Positions 14,799 through 22,203 of a stretch of 22,287 bases of DNA are shown in pieces. Every line of letters begins with the position of its first letter. Position 1 is the first letter of the stretch. The translations under genes were made by a program, and so were the position numbers. Below the pieces are notes generated by a model. The model ran no database searches. It was not told the DNA's origin and worked only from the letters and a program-made list of their open reading frames with translations. The stretch comes from Candidatus Roizmanbacteria bacterium CG_4_9_14_0_2_um_filter_39_13 (GTDB lineage Bacteria; Patescibacteriota; Microgenomatia; UBA1406; GWC2-37-13), in assembly GCA_002788865.1 (NCBI GenBank), contig PFSC01000121.1, positions 288 to 22,574 on the forward strand. The letters are read 5' to 3'.

Positions 14799-15449
14799 AT
14801 GCACAAGCCGCTTGTCTTCTTTGTAGATATTGATAACACGCTTCTTGATAATGATCGAGTTGTTCGAGAAATCAAGCACTCCCTCATAAAAGTGCTCGGT
14901 CATGGGGAAGCAAATCATTTTTGGAAAGAAAATGAAGAGCTTCGATCGAGAGCTCACTTAGTTAATTTTCCAAAAGTTATTAAAAAATACTGCACGGAAA
15001 AACATGAGGAATCTTGCGAATTAAAATTGAAGAATATTTTTTATATTATTGATTTTAAAATGGCGATGTTTCCAACTTCGTATGAAGTTCTCAAACATCT
15101 TAAGACCATGGGTCGTGTGGTAATTTTCACTGAAGGAGATCGACTGTATCAGAAACAAAAAATTGAGCGATTGGAGCTTGGCAAACTTGTTGACAAGATT
15201 TATTTATATAGAGATAAATCTGAACATATTGACGCAGTGTTGCTCGCTTGGAAAGACTTTCAACCAGTCTTAATTAATGATCGTTCTGAAAAACTTATAT
15301 TGATAAAGAAGAAATACCCAAAGACAAAGATTGTTGAAGTGTGCCAAGGGCATTATTCTACTGTTGACCACGTCGCACACAAAAAACTCGACAAAACAAT
15401 CGAGTCTATCGAAGAAATACTCAAACTTCAGACCGCTGATTTTTATTGA
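14799..15449 (+). CDS. HAD-superfamily hydrolase
   Basis: Probable phosphatase of the haloacid dehalogenase superfamily, cytoplasmic, 216 aa. Motif I is VFFVDIDNTLLD (nucleophile D10, acid D12), followed by a helical cap (about residues 20-90). Motif II is VVIFTEGD (Thr near residue 111), there is a conserved Lys region between RLELGKLVDKIYLYRDKSEH, and motif IV is VLINDRSEKL (Asp near 160), which binds Mg2+. All key residues are present. The substrate cannot be assigned; the cap is of the small alpha-helical C1 type. The gene converges on panC with 6 nt between stops and no terminator hairpin. Confidence 0.85.
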   Translation: MHKPLVFFVDIDNTLLDNDRVVREIKHSLIKVLGHGEANHFWKENEELRSRAHLVNFPKVIKKYCTEKHEESCELKLKNIFYIIDFKMAMFPTSYEVLKHLKTMGRVVIFTEGDRLYQKQKIERLELGKLVDKIYLYRDKSEHIDAVLLAWKDFQPVLINDRSEKLILIKKKYPKTKIVEVCQGHYSTVDHVAHKKLDKTIESIEEILKLQTADFY

Positions 15450-15455
15450 GTGTCT

Positions 15456-16316
15456 TCAATGATCAGCCCCTTGTATGCCACTTGGCACAATAATATTATC
15501 TATTAGCCTCACTTCGCCAATATAAACCGCAACTAAAATCACCATATCAGATTCTATAACCTTCATTTTTGCAAGCTGAAGTGATCGAACGGCCACATAC
15601 TCTACTTTGCTTTTTGGTAATTTCACAAGCTCAGATGCTACAAACTTCTCGATATCTTGAGGATTCTGAGCACCATTCAATATCACACTTTTTGCTTTTT
15701 GTAGAATTCCATAAATCCGAGTGGATATTTCTTTCTCCTTATCTGACAATCGCGTATTGCGAGACGACATTGCCAAGCCTGATATCTCTCTGATTGTTGG
15801 GACACCAATGATTTTTGTATCTATATTAAAATCTTTTACCATCTGTGAAACAACAATAAACTGCTGATAATCTTTCAGGCCAAAATATGCCCGATCAGGC
15901 CTTATTATATTCAGCAGCTTTAGCACAACTGTCGCCATTCCTTCAAAATGTCCTGGGCGAAACTCCCCTTCAAGATCATGCGTGTGCGCGCCTACCGAAA
16001 TTGACAGTTGAAAATCCTGAGGATATATTTCGCACGCAGAAGGTATGAATATAAAGTCTACAAAGTCTTGTATCAGCTCCACGTCCTGCTCAATGGTTCG
16101 AGGATACTTCATTAGATCTGACTCATTCGTAAACTGCTTGGGGTTTATAAATATAGACACAATTACCCTTTTATTCTCTTTTCGAGCTTGTCGAATCAAT
16201 GCAAGATGCCCATTGTGTAGCGCTCCCATTGTTGGGATAAATCCGATAGTATTTTTACTATTACTTGGTTCTTGTGCAATTTTGGCCATTTCTTTCAGAG
16301 ATTTTATTACGTTCAT
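15456..16316 (-). CDS. panC: Pantoate--beta-alanine ligase (pantothenate synthetase)
   Basis: Condenses pantoate and beta-alanine with ATP to make pantothenate, the precursor of coenzyme A. 286 aa, full family length. N-terminal IPTMGALHNGHLALIRQA (28-45) contains the HNGH nucleotide-binding motif. It is followed by VSIFINPKQF, the pantoate-binding FRPGHFEGMATVV, PDRAYFGLKDYQQ and the KMSKS-equivalent REISGLAMSSRN. All binding residues look intact. No panB, panD or coaA lies next to it, so the rest of the pathway, if present, is elsewhere. The start at 16316 is supported by TATAAT 7 nt upstream, and no Shine-Dalgarno is seen. Confidence 0.95.
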   Translation of the reverse strand: MNVIKSLKEMAKIAQEPSNSKNTIGFIPTMGALHNGHLALIRQARKENKRVIVSIFINPKQFTNESDLMKYPRTIEQDVELIQDFVDFIFIPSACEIYPQDFQLSISVGAHTHDLEGEFRPGHFEGMATVVLKLLNIIRPDRAYFGLKDYQQFIVVSQMVKDFNIDTKIIGVPTIREISGLAMSSRNTRLSDKEKEISTRIYGILQKAKSVILNGAQNPQDIEKFVASELVKLPKSKVEYVAVRSLQLAKMKVIESDMVILVAVYIGEVRLIDNIIVPSGIQGADH

Positions 16317-16323
16317 ATCAGTA

Positions 16324-16329
16324 ATTATA
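16324..16329 (-). promoter_or_regulatory. -10 box of panC
   Basis: Consensus TATAAT on the minus strand, 7 nt (TACTGAT), then ATG at 16316; predicted leader of zero to one base. Confidence 0.6.
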
Positions 16330-16450
16330 GACTATTAACTGAGTTATACACATATGTGGATACTATTATTATGGGTTGTTTAATGAACTACCCCGTATCA
16401 AGCTGCGAGGAATTCTTCCTGCGCTAATGATAATTTACGTCCAAATATAT

Positions 16451-16456
16451 TACAAT
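16451..16456 (+). promoter_or_regulatory. -10 box of the small membrane protein at 16463
   Basis: TACAAT, six bases (GATGGT), then ATG at 16463. This placement, together with the protein's membrane start, fixes 16463 as the start rather than the TTG at 16376. Confidence 0.55.
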
Positions 16457-16462
16457 GATGGT

Positions 16463-16906
16463 ATGTCTACAGAAAAAATTGTTGGCTACTCACTTCTTGG
16501 TGTCGGAATTTTATTGATGATCATCGCATCATTTCAAATTATTCTTGTGTTCACTGGAAAGGCTACGCCAATTCAGGTAATGAAGTCAGCTCCTCAAAAA
16601 AACAATCAAAATACTACAAAGAATGTTGATACAACAAACCCCGACGAACTTCTTAAACAAGCACAACAAGATCCATTTTCTTTACTTGGTTCTGGTGGAG
16701 GCCTTGGAATGCCAGATATAATCGACCCTAAGACTATAAACGATATGCTTAATCTTACAGTTTATTACTTCATTATGCAGTTTGTCCTAGGGCTCGGATA
16801 CAAACTTGCGTCGCTTGGGGTGCAAATGGTAAGACCTCTTAAGATTTCGGTTGAAAAAAGTGCTATTTCCCATTTGATTAAAGACGGAGAATCTAATACG
16901 AGCTAA
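16463..16906 (+). CDS. Two-span membrane protein, unknown
   Basis: Not recognised. 147 aa from MSTEK. The first membrane helix is VGYSLLGVGILLMIIASFQIILVF (about 7-30), then a polar Asn/Gln/Thr-rich loop (about 38-60), a loop with Gly-rich SLLGSGGGLGMP, and a second helix near LTVYYFIMQFVLGLGYKLASLG. The frame stays open 29 codons upstream to a TTG, but that extension (FNELPRIKLRGILPA) is unlike a membrane protein N-terminus and lies upstream of the promoter. Confidence 0.75.
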   Translation: MSTEKIVGYSLLGVGILLMIIASFQIILVFTGKATPIQVMKSAPQKNNQNTTKNVDTTNPDELLKQAQQDPFSLLGSGGGLGMPDIIDPKTINDMLNLTVYYFIMQFVLGLGYKLASLGVQMVRPLKISVEKSAISHLIKDGESNTS

Positions 16907-16911
16907 AGGAT

Positions 16912-16940
16912 TTGTTCGAAAATAATATTGTACATATTTT
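16912..16940 (+). promoter_or_regulatory. Promoter of the exported protein at 16950
   Basis: TTGTTC at 16912-16917, a 17-nt spacer and TATTTT at 16935-16940. The start of transcription would be near 16947, giving a 3-nt leader before ATG 16950. Confidence 0.45.
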
Positions 16941-16949
16941 ACATCTAAT

Positions 16950-17831
16950 ATGAGCCATGGACAAAAACCACATTTCCAACTCCTGAAGGATGCATGGATC
17001 AAAAGACATCAAAAAGCTCATAAAAATCTTTGGAGTAAACACAAAGCTTCGCTCCAATGGATGAAGGATAACTCAAAACAACTTATTGTGGGATCAGCAA
17101 CAGGACTTCTCATGCTCGCACATCCCGCAAATGCTACAACCATTACTCAAGGATTTTTCCCCACATCCAATCCATCTGAGGAACGCGTGGCGCATACCCG
17201 AGAAGAGCTTGTTCATCAGCTTTCTTTGCTTCTCCCCGATACCGTACACCCTCTTTCTGCAGATGAGCAAAAACAAATAGGACATGTGTTAACTACGTTT
17301 TTTCATGTGCCAGCTACAACCACTCTTGATGGGAAGAGGCTCAATCGTAACTATGGGATTATTGGAGCCGAACAACATTTGATGAGATATCCAGGTGACA
17401 CAATGCAAACACATTTTGGAAACGAGGAGGATGGGGTATTTTGGTCGTCTGGAATGGCACCCGGCCGAGGTGCTTGGGGATACTTTGCAAATTCTCGCAC
17501 TGAAATGACCGATGAGGATATATTGAGAGAAAAATACTACATCGCTGTGCAAACATTTCTTTCACCAGGATGGCCAGAGAATACAAAAGAACTTTATGCA
17601 TTTTTTAAATATCGTAAAATGCTCGTAGTAAACCCTGAAAATGGAAAGGCTGTGGTCGTGGTGATTGGAGACGCAGGACCAGCCCAACAAACAGGAAAAC
17701 ATCTTGGAGGATCTCCCGAAGTGATGGCTCATCTTGAGCGTCAAGATGGTGGTGCTCGTGGTCCAGTGCTATACTATTTTATCGACGACCCTGAAGACAC
17801 GATCCCTCTTGGTCCGATTGTTTTTGATTAA
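16950..17831 (+). CDS. Exported protein with possible double-psi-barrel C-terminus
   Basis: 293 aa. A long, very basic N-terminus (many Lys/His/Trp, residues 1-45) precedes a hydrophobic segment (LIVGSATGLLMLAHPANA, about 46-63) with an ANA-T signal-peptidase-like site. The mature part has TFFHVPATTTLDGKRLNRNYG and IIGAEQHLMRYPGDT. Near the C-terminus, AVVVVIGDAGPAQQTGKHLGG recalls the V-x-x-x-D-x-G-P strand of RlpA/expansin-type double-psi beta barrels. If so, it would act on peptidoglycan or surface glycans. The similarity is short and the family call is tentative. It is followed after 4 nt by a small helical protein, probably co-transcribed. Confidence 0.75.
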   Translation: MSHGQKPHFQLLKDAWIKRHQKAHKNLWSKHKASLQWMKDNSKQLIVGSATGLLMLAHPANATTITQGFFPTSNPSEERVAHTREELVHQLSLLLPDTVHPLSADEQKQIGHVLTTFFHVPATTTLDGKRLNRNYGIIGAEQHLMRYPGDTMQTHFGNEEDGVFWSSGMAPGRGAWGYFANSRTEMTDEDILREKYYIAVQTFLSPGWPENTKELYAFFKYRKMLVVNPENGKAVVVVIGDAGPAQQTGKHLGGSPEVMAHLERQDGGARGPVLYYFIDDPEDTIPLGPIVFD

Positions 17832-17835
17832 TTAT

Positions 17836-18165
17836 ATGAACAAACAATTCTATACACATCTTATTGATATTAAGGATTTGAAAGTTGACCTTGAAAAAAT
17901 TGAGATCTCCCCTCACGAACATCAAGAACTTCTTACTATCGCCCATAAAACTATTCACCATATAGTGATTGATATTGTACTTACTGAGCTTGACGAAAAG
18001 GAGAAAAAAATATTTTTAAGTAACTTATCAAAAGATGATCATACACTTATATGGAGCCATTTGAAAGAAAGAGTTGAAAATATTGATGAGAAAATTAAGG
18101 TAGCCTCACGCACAATTATCGAAGAATTACGAAGAGACCTGGATGAAGTAAAAAACTCACTTTAG
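17836..18165 (+). CDS. Small helical cytoplasmic protein, unknown
   Basis: Not recognised. 109 aa, rich in Glu/Lys/His with predicted long helices (KVDLEKIEISPHEHQELLTI, KERVENIDEKIKVASRTI, ELRRDLDEVKNSL), and no membrane segment. The start MNKQFYTHLI at 17836 lies 4 nt after the stop of the exported protein, consistent with coupled translation; the frame is open further upstream but overlaps that gene. There is no Shine-Dalgarno. Its stop is 5 nt from the stop of the convergent S1 gene. Confidence 0.75.
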   Translation: MNKQFYTHLIDIKDLKVDLEKIEISPHEHQELLTIAHKTIHHIVIDIVLTELDEKEKKIFLSNLSKDDHTLIWSHLKERVENIDEKIKVASRTIIEELRRDLDEVKNSL

Positions 18166-18170
18166 TGTGT

Positions 18171-19253
18171 TTATCGATAAAAAACAGGTTTATCAGTTTG
18201 TGGAAGAATTAAACTCATTCGGCGATCTTTTTTACTTACGCGCTCTACAAATACTTTTATTTTTCTCCCAATTTCAAAATTTTCATCTCCAGTAAGTTTG
18301 CTCACATGAATCAAACCCTCAACTCCTGGTTCTAGTCGAACAAAGTATCCATACCTCTCTTTTCTTACGACCTCTCCTTCCAACTCTTTATCTTTTGGAT
18401 ACTTCTCTACAATCTCTTCCCAAGGGTCATTTGCTAAACGCTTTATAGAAAGATTGAGCTTTAGATCTTCATCATTTTTTTCGACCACAATAGCTTGAAT
18501 AGTTTCTCCTTGTTTTACATAAATTGAAGCATTTGTCACTTTTTCCCATGATATTTCTGAAATATGAACAAGTCCTTCGACTCCCTGAACTTCACAAAAT
18601 ATCCCAAACTCAGAAACGCCGAGAACTTTTGCGTCATATGTAGTATTCAACTTTATCTTTTCAAAGCGCTCTCTCATGTCTTTTTGAGATATCTGTAACA
18701 CGGCAGCTTTCTGTGAGACAACAAGACGATTTTTTATTTCATCAACCTCGAGCACCTTTACTTTTATTCTTTGTCCTTGAAGTCGAGATGGATCTTCAAG
18801 AAAACCTGTTGTAAGTTGAATTTTGGGGATGACGCCTCGTATTCCCATAAAGTCGATAAATACTCCGCCTTTCCCATATTCTCCACACACTACCTCAATA
18901 TCAGACTCTTCTTTCTTTTTCTCTTGGAGAATATTCCACTTTCCTTTTTCAAAAAATGTTCGCATTGAAACAACAGGATACCCTTCTCGAGATTCTGCAG
19001 ATATGATTCGAACTTTTACTGTGTCGCCTTCGCCAAGATATGGAAGGTATGTAGTTATTTCCTTGAGTTCTTTTTCACCTAATACAGCTTGCGCTTTTGC
19101 ACCAACGTCAAAAAGTACATTTTTCTTGGAAAGAGATAGTATTCTTGCGTTTACTTGTGTGCCTTTTCGAATGTTTGATACATTACTTGCCTGAAGAAGC
19201 GCCTCCATTGGGTTGGGGTTTTTCGTATCATTTATTTTTTTTGCTTTTGGCAT
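18171..19253 (-). CDS. rpsA: S1-domain RNA-binding protein (ribosomal protein S1 family)
   Basis: RNA-binding protein with four S1/OB-fold domains in 360 aa. Domain 1 (about 31-98) begins KGTQVNARILSLSKKNVLFD. Domain 2 (about 115-180) carries GKGGVFIDFMGIRGVIP. Domain 3 (about 200-270) has LGVSEFGIFCEVQGVEGLVH. Domain 4 (about 285-350) has KERYGYFVRLEPGVEGLIH. The last two match the S1 consensus best, as usual. In bacteria with four to six such domains this protein helps bring mRNA to the 30S subunit; a short form like this is common in non-proteobacteria, and its ribosomal association here is inferred. The start at 19253 has a Shine-Dalgarno AAGGAGAG 6 nt upstream and a 29-nt leader. Confidence 0.9.
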   Translation of the reverse strand: MPKAKKINDTKNPNPMEALLQASNVSNIRKGTQVNARILSLSKKNVLFDVGAKAQAVLGEKELKEITTYLPYLGEGDTVKVRIISAESREGYPVVSMRTFFEKGKWNILQEKKKEESDIEVVCGEYGKGGVFIDFMGIRGVIPKIQLTTGFLEDPSRLQGQRIKVKVLEVDEIKNRLVVSQKAAVLQISQKDMRERFEKIKLNTTYDAKVLGVSEFGIFCEVQGVEGLVHISEISWEKVTNASIYVKQGETIQAIVVEKNDEDLKLNLSIKRLANDPWEEIVEKYPKDKELEGEVVRKERYGYFVRLEPGVEGLIHVSKLTGDENFEIGRKIKVFVERVSKKDRRMSLILPQTDKPVFYR

Positions 19254-19288
19254 AATTCTCTCTCCTTTACTGTCCTAAACAGGTTATT

Positions 19289-19316
19289 ACTATACCATAT
19301 TTCATATAAATTACAA
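19289..19316 (-). promoter_or_regulatory. Promoter of the S1-domain protein
   Basis: On the minus strand TTGTAA (19316-19311), a 16-nt spacer and an extended -10 TGGTATAGT. The transcription start falls near 19282, so unlike most genes here the mRNA has a leader of about 29 nt with a Shine-Dalgarno. Confidence 0.65.
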
Positions 19317-19348
19317 GTTTTTTTCTGGCACTTTGTATTTCTATATGA

Positions 19349-19891
19349 CTATTGAGTGTTTTTTAATAATTCCTCGGCTTTTGTATTTTGTTCCAACAAT
19401 TCATCAAGAACGTCAATATCTGACTCTGTCACTTTTCCAATGACCAAAATGATGACTTCTCTATGTTTTTGGTTGCTTTGACTTAAATCGACTATAAATG
19501 CGCTTGCGTATTCTCCACCTTGGTTTTTCAATTCTTGCAGAATTGGAGGTATGAGTAAAAATCGACGTTCAGCTGTTTTAAGTTGTTCTATCGCGGCCTG
19601 CTCTTTTCCCTCATTGATCAGGGCAATTGCAGTTGACATGTTTTTGTCTGACAAATGAAGATAGAGTTTTGCTTTTTTTTGATTATCTCGTGTTGTGAAG
19701 ATTAATATGTTATCTCTAATGACTTTTAATATATAAAGTGGGTGCCCTGGAAGAAGCCCTGGATATGGAAGTTGGTACAGCACTGTTTTTTTTTCGATAT
19801 CAACCGACTGTGGTTCGGTCATAGAGTGCAGTGTAGGCACAAATATGATCGAAAGGGTGATAATGAGAAATGATGTAATAATTCGTTTCAT
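19349..19891 (-). CDS. DUF5667-type exported protein
   Basis: 180 aa with a signal peptide (MKRIITSFLIITLSIIFVP, cleavage around HSM-TE). The mature part starts with the DUF5667 pattern YQLPYPGLLPGHPLYILKVI, then ILIFTTRDNQKKAKLYLHLS and a helical bundle with LKTAERRFLLIPPILQEL. DUF5667 proteins are exported helical proteins of unknown function, common in Patescibacteria and some Actinobacteria. No lipobox Cys is seen. It lies directly downstream of the HU terminator, so it needs its own promoter; a weak TATTTT is formed by the terminator's T-run. Confidence 0.85.
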   Translation of the reverse strand: MKRIITSFLIITLSIIFVPTLHSMTEPQSVDIEKKTVLYQLPYPGLLPGHPLYILKVIRDNILIFTTRDNQKKAKLYLHLSDKNMSTAIALINEGKEQAAIEQLKTAERRFLLIPPILQELKNQGGEYASAFIVDLSQSNQKHREVIILVIGKVTESDIDVLDELLEQNTKAEELLKNTQ

Positions 19892-19898
19892 AAGGTTT

Positions 19899-19963
19899 TA
19901 AAAAAATACAACCCCGCTCTCTTGGTACTAATTGACTCTATTATTAATAACAAAAGAGCGGGG
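19899..19963 (-). terminator. Intrinsic terminator of the HU gene
   Basis: On the minus strand a 9-bp GC-rich stem CCCCGCTCT (19963-19955) / AGAGCGGGG (19920-19912) is followed by TTGTATTTTTTT. The loop is long (34 nt) and contains a small AT palindrome. It begins 18 nt after the HU stop. Confidence 0.8.
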
Positions 19964-19981
19964 CCGCATCTTGAAGAAAAG

Positions 19982-20254
19982 TTATTTAACTCTTCTTTTA
20001 AGGCTTTTTCCGGCTGTAAAACCAGGTGTTTTTGTTGCAGGAATTTGGATTTCAGCTCCAGTTTGTGGATTTCGTCCTTTTCGTGCTGCACGATTTCGTA
20101 CGAGAAATGTACCAAAACCCGTAACAACTACCTTTTCACCTCGTTCCATTGCTTGAGCAACAGTATCAAAGACTGCATTTACTGCATCTTTTGATGCTTT
20201 TGAGGTTAGTCCTGCTTTTTTTGCAACTTGTGCAATTAAATCTGCTTTTGTCAT
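19982..20254 (-). CDS. hup: HU-family nucleoid DNA-binding protein
   Basis: Histone-like dimer that bends and compacts DNA. 90 aa, normal length. N-terminal MTKADLIAQVAKKAGL forms the helical dimer part. The GFGTFLVRNRAARKGRNPQTG segment is the HU signature with the DNA-contacting arm, followed by IPATKTPGFTAGKSLKRRVK. The ATG at 20254 matches the family N-terminus; a GTG three codons upstream sits inside the G-rich Shine-Dalgarno region (GGAGG at 20270-20266) and is unlikely. Monocistronic, with a strong terminator and an unusual structured leader. Confidence 0.95.
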   Translation of the reverse strand: MTKADLIAQVAKKAGLTSKASKDAVNAVFDTVAQAMERGEKVVVTGFGTFLVRNRAARKGRNPQTGAEIQIPATKTPGFTAGKSLKRRVK

Positions 20255-20283
20255 TATTTTCACCCCCTCCCTATACTTAATTT

Positions 20284-20313
20284 CTCCGAGATACCATACT
20301 TAGAGTCTCGGAG
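20284..20313 (-). promoter_or_regulatory. Hairpin in the HU 5' leader
   Basis: Perfect 8-bp inverted repeat CTCCGAGA (20284-20291) / TCTCGGAG (20306-20313) with a 14-nt loop, ending 13 nt upstream of the Shine-Dalgarno. A TTGACA on the minus strand (20369-20364) lies further upstream and would make this part of the transcript, but its -10 is poorly defined. A second small palindrome, ACCCT-TAC-AGGGT (20333-20345), lies between them and could be an operator. Confidence 0.55.
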
Positions 20314-20488
20314 CAAGAAATATCATTAATACACCCTTACAGGGTATATTTTAGAAGGCGTCTTGTCAATCCATACTTAAAATATCTTTTTGTTACAATC
20401 TATATCAAAATCTTTTTCTACTAATTCAATTAATTACACTATTGTGACAATGTAAGAAAAGAGGTAGTAAAGTAATTAATAATAGTAA

Positions 20489-21943
20489 CTAATTATATTT
20501 AGCAACTGCTTCTGCCCTATATTCGCGTAAAACCGTCACTTTTATCTGTCCTGGAAATGTGTCAAACTTCGTTTCAAGCTCTTCCTTGATTGTTGTGGCA
20601 AGAATTGTTGCTTCATCATCCGAGACTTCATTAGGACGAACAATTACCCGCAACTCTCGGCCCGCTTGAAGCGCATACACATCTCTCACTCCTTTTTGTT
20701 TTTTTGCGACGTCTTCAATTGTGGTTATTCTTTTTAGGTATTCTTTGAAGTCCTCATGACGCGCACCTGGCCGTCCGCCTGACACCGCGTCGGCAATATA
20801 TACAATGATTGCCTCTATAGAATTGAATGGGACGTCTTCATGGTGAGACGCTACGGTATCTACGATTTTTTTTGGAAATCTGTGTTTATTGAGAAGATCA
20901 ACGCCAAGATCAACATGAGACCCTTCTTTATCTGTCACAACTTTTCCAATGTCATGAAGTAGGCATCCAAGTTTTACCGTGTTCACATCTGCTTTGAGTT
21001 CATGAGCAAGTGAGATGCCAATTTTTGTTTCTTCAAGGGTATGAAGAATCATATTTTGTCCGTATGAGTAGCGAAATTTAAACTGTCCAAGAAGACGCAC
21101 AACCTCACTTGGGAGGCTAAAAATACCAACACGATGAGCTAGATCTTCTCCTGCCTTCATAATTGTTTGGTCAACCTCAGATTTGACTTTTTTCACTATT
21201 TCTTCGATTCGTTGCGGCTGAATGCGTCCATCTTTGATAAGTTTTTCAAGCGACAACCTCGCCACTTCTCTGCGCATTGCGTCAAAAGATGAAATTCGGA
21301 TCACTCCCTCTTCTTCAAGATCTACATCGACCCCTGTTGCAAGCTCAAAAGCACGGATATTTCTGCCGTCTTTTCCAATAATCCTTCCTTTGTAGTCGTC
21401 GCTTGGAAGTTGAATCACTGCAAGGGTGTATTCAGATACATAATCTGTCGCTCCATATCTCATCGAGTCGATGAGAATTTCTTTTGCTTTTTCTGTAGCT
21501 GATGCTTTTATCTCCTCTTGTGACTCACGTATTTTTTTGGCAATCTCTCCTTTGAGTTTTTCTTCCCATGCATCAAGGAGGAATTTCCGCGCTTCATCCT
21601 TTGTCATCTGCGCGACTTTTTCAAGTTTTTGGATGATTTTTTCTCTCTCTTTTTCATACTCTTCTTTTTTCCCATCCATTTGATCTTCTTTGGTTTTGAC
21701 CATTTGCTCCTTTGCTAGAGCTTGTTTTTCGCGCTCTTCCAAAAGTTGCTCTTTCCGAGCAAGCCTTTTTTCAAGCTCAATGCTATCTTGAGCAATTTTT
21801 CGATTAATCTTCTCTACCTCTTGCTTTGCTACAAGGGCTTCTTGATTTGCTTGAAACAGAAGCTCTTTTGCTTCTTGCTTCGCTTTTTGTATTTCTCCTT
21901 GTCGTTCCTTTTGAAAGATCGACTTAATAAATGATTGAAACAT
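20489..21943 (-). CDS. rny: Ribonuclease Y
   Basis: Endoribonuclease that starts mRNA decay. 484 aa. Residues 1 to about 175 form a long charged coiled coil (many EAK/KEE repeats). The KH domain follows, with VIQLPSDDYKGRIIGKDGRN and its GxxG loop. The HD domain comes next: HTLEETKIGISLAHEL, CLLHDIGK with the metal-binding HD pair, HVDLGVDLL, then ASHHEDVPFNS and YIADAVSGGRPGAR. The C-terminal domain ends VTVLREYRAEAVAKYN, the usual end of RNase Y. Unusual: the N-terminal membrane helix of well-studied RNase Y proteins is missing. The protein begins MFQSFIKSIFQKERQGEI, and an in-frame stop lies 11 codons upstream, so this is not a wrong start. No Shine-Dalgarno is seen. Confidence 0.95.
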   Translation of the reverse strand: MFQSFIKSIFQKERQGEIQKAKQEAKELLFQANQEALVAKQEVEKINRKIAQDSIELEKRLARKEQLLEEREKQALAKEQMVKTKEDQMDGKKEEYEKEREKIIQKLEKVAQMTKDEARKFLLDAWEEKLKGEIAKKIRESQEEIKASATEKAKEILIDSMRYGATDYVSEYTLAVIQLPSDDYKGRIIGKDGRNIRAFELATGVDVDLEEEGVIRISSFDAMRREVARLSLEKLIKDGRIQPQRIEEIVKKVKSEVDQTIMKAGEDLAHRVGIFSLPSEVVRLLGQFKFRYSYGQNMILHTLEETKIGISLAHELKADVNTVKLGCLLHDIGKVVTDKEGSHVDLGVDLLNKHRFPKKIVDTVASHHEDVPFNSIEAIIVYIADAVSGGRPGARHEDFKEYLKRITTIEDVAKKQKGVRDVYALQAGRELRVIVRPNEVSDDEATILATTIKEELETKFDTFPGQIKVTVLREYRAEAVAKYN

Positions 21944-22203
21944 AATGTTTATTGTTTGAGGCAGCTTTTTGAGTCAGGAAGGCGATTGGATTGATATGTA
22001 CAGCTTGCGCCACAAACCAAATATACACCCATAAAAAATGGGTCGTTGTGACTCAAACCCTTATTCGTCTGTGTGATCTTCGAAATAAATTAGGACTGTA
22101 GAGGGTGACATATAAAATATAATCGCGTGTATTTGCTCTGCTTCAATAATTATTAACCCTTCTATTGTACTGCTTGTGAGAGGATTCTACAAGACCGATC
22201 TAT
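21944..22203. other. Intergenic region upstream of RNase Y
   Basis: No gene is supported. It contains an inverted repeat ACCCAT / ATGGGT (22027-22043) with an A-rich loop. On the minus strand there is a possible promoter: TTGAAG about 19 nt before TATATT in the AT-rich stretch near 22110-22125. If used, the RNase Y transcript would have a long leader of about 160 nt. Confidence 0.4.

Noticed and set aside
17359..17601. Minus-strand ORFs within the exported protein gene
   Set aside because: Overlapping shadows of a coding plus-strand frame with no independent support.
19922..20194. Plus-strand ORFs of 74-90 aa over HU and its terminator
   Set aside because: They are antisense to the HU gene and its terminator stem. 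The sense HU frame is unmistakable.
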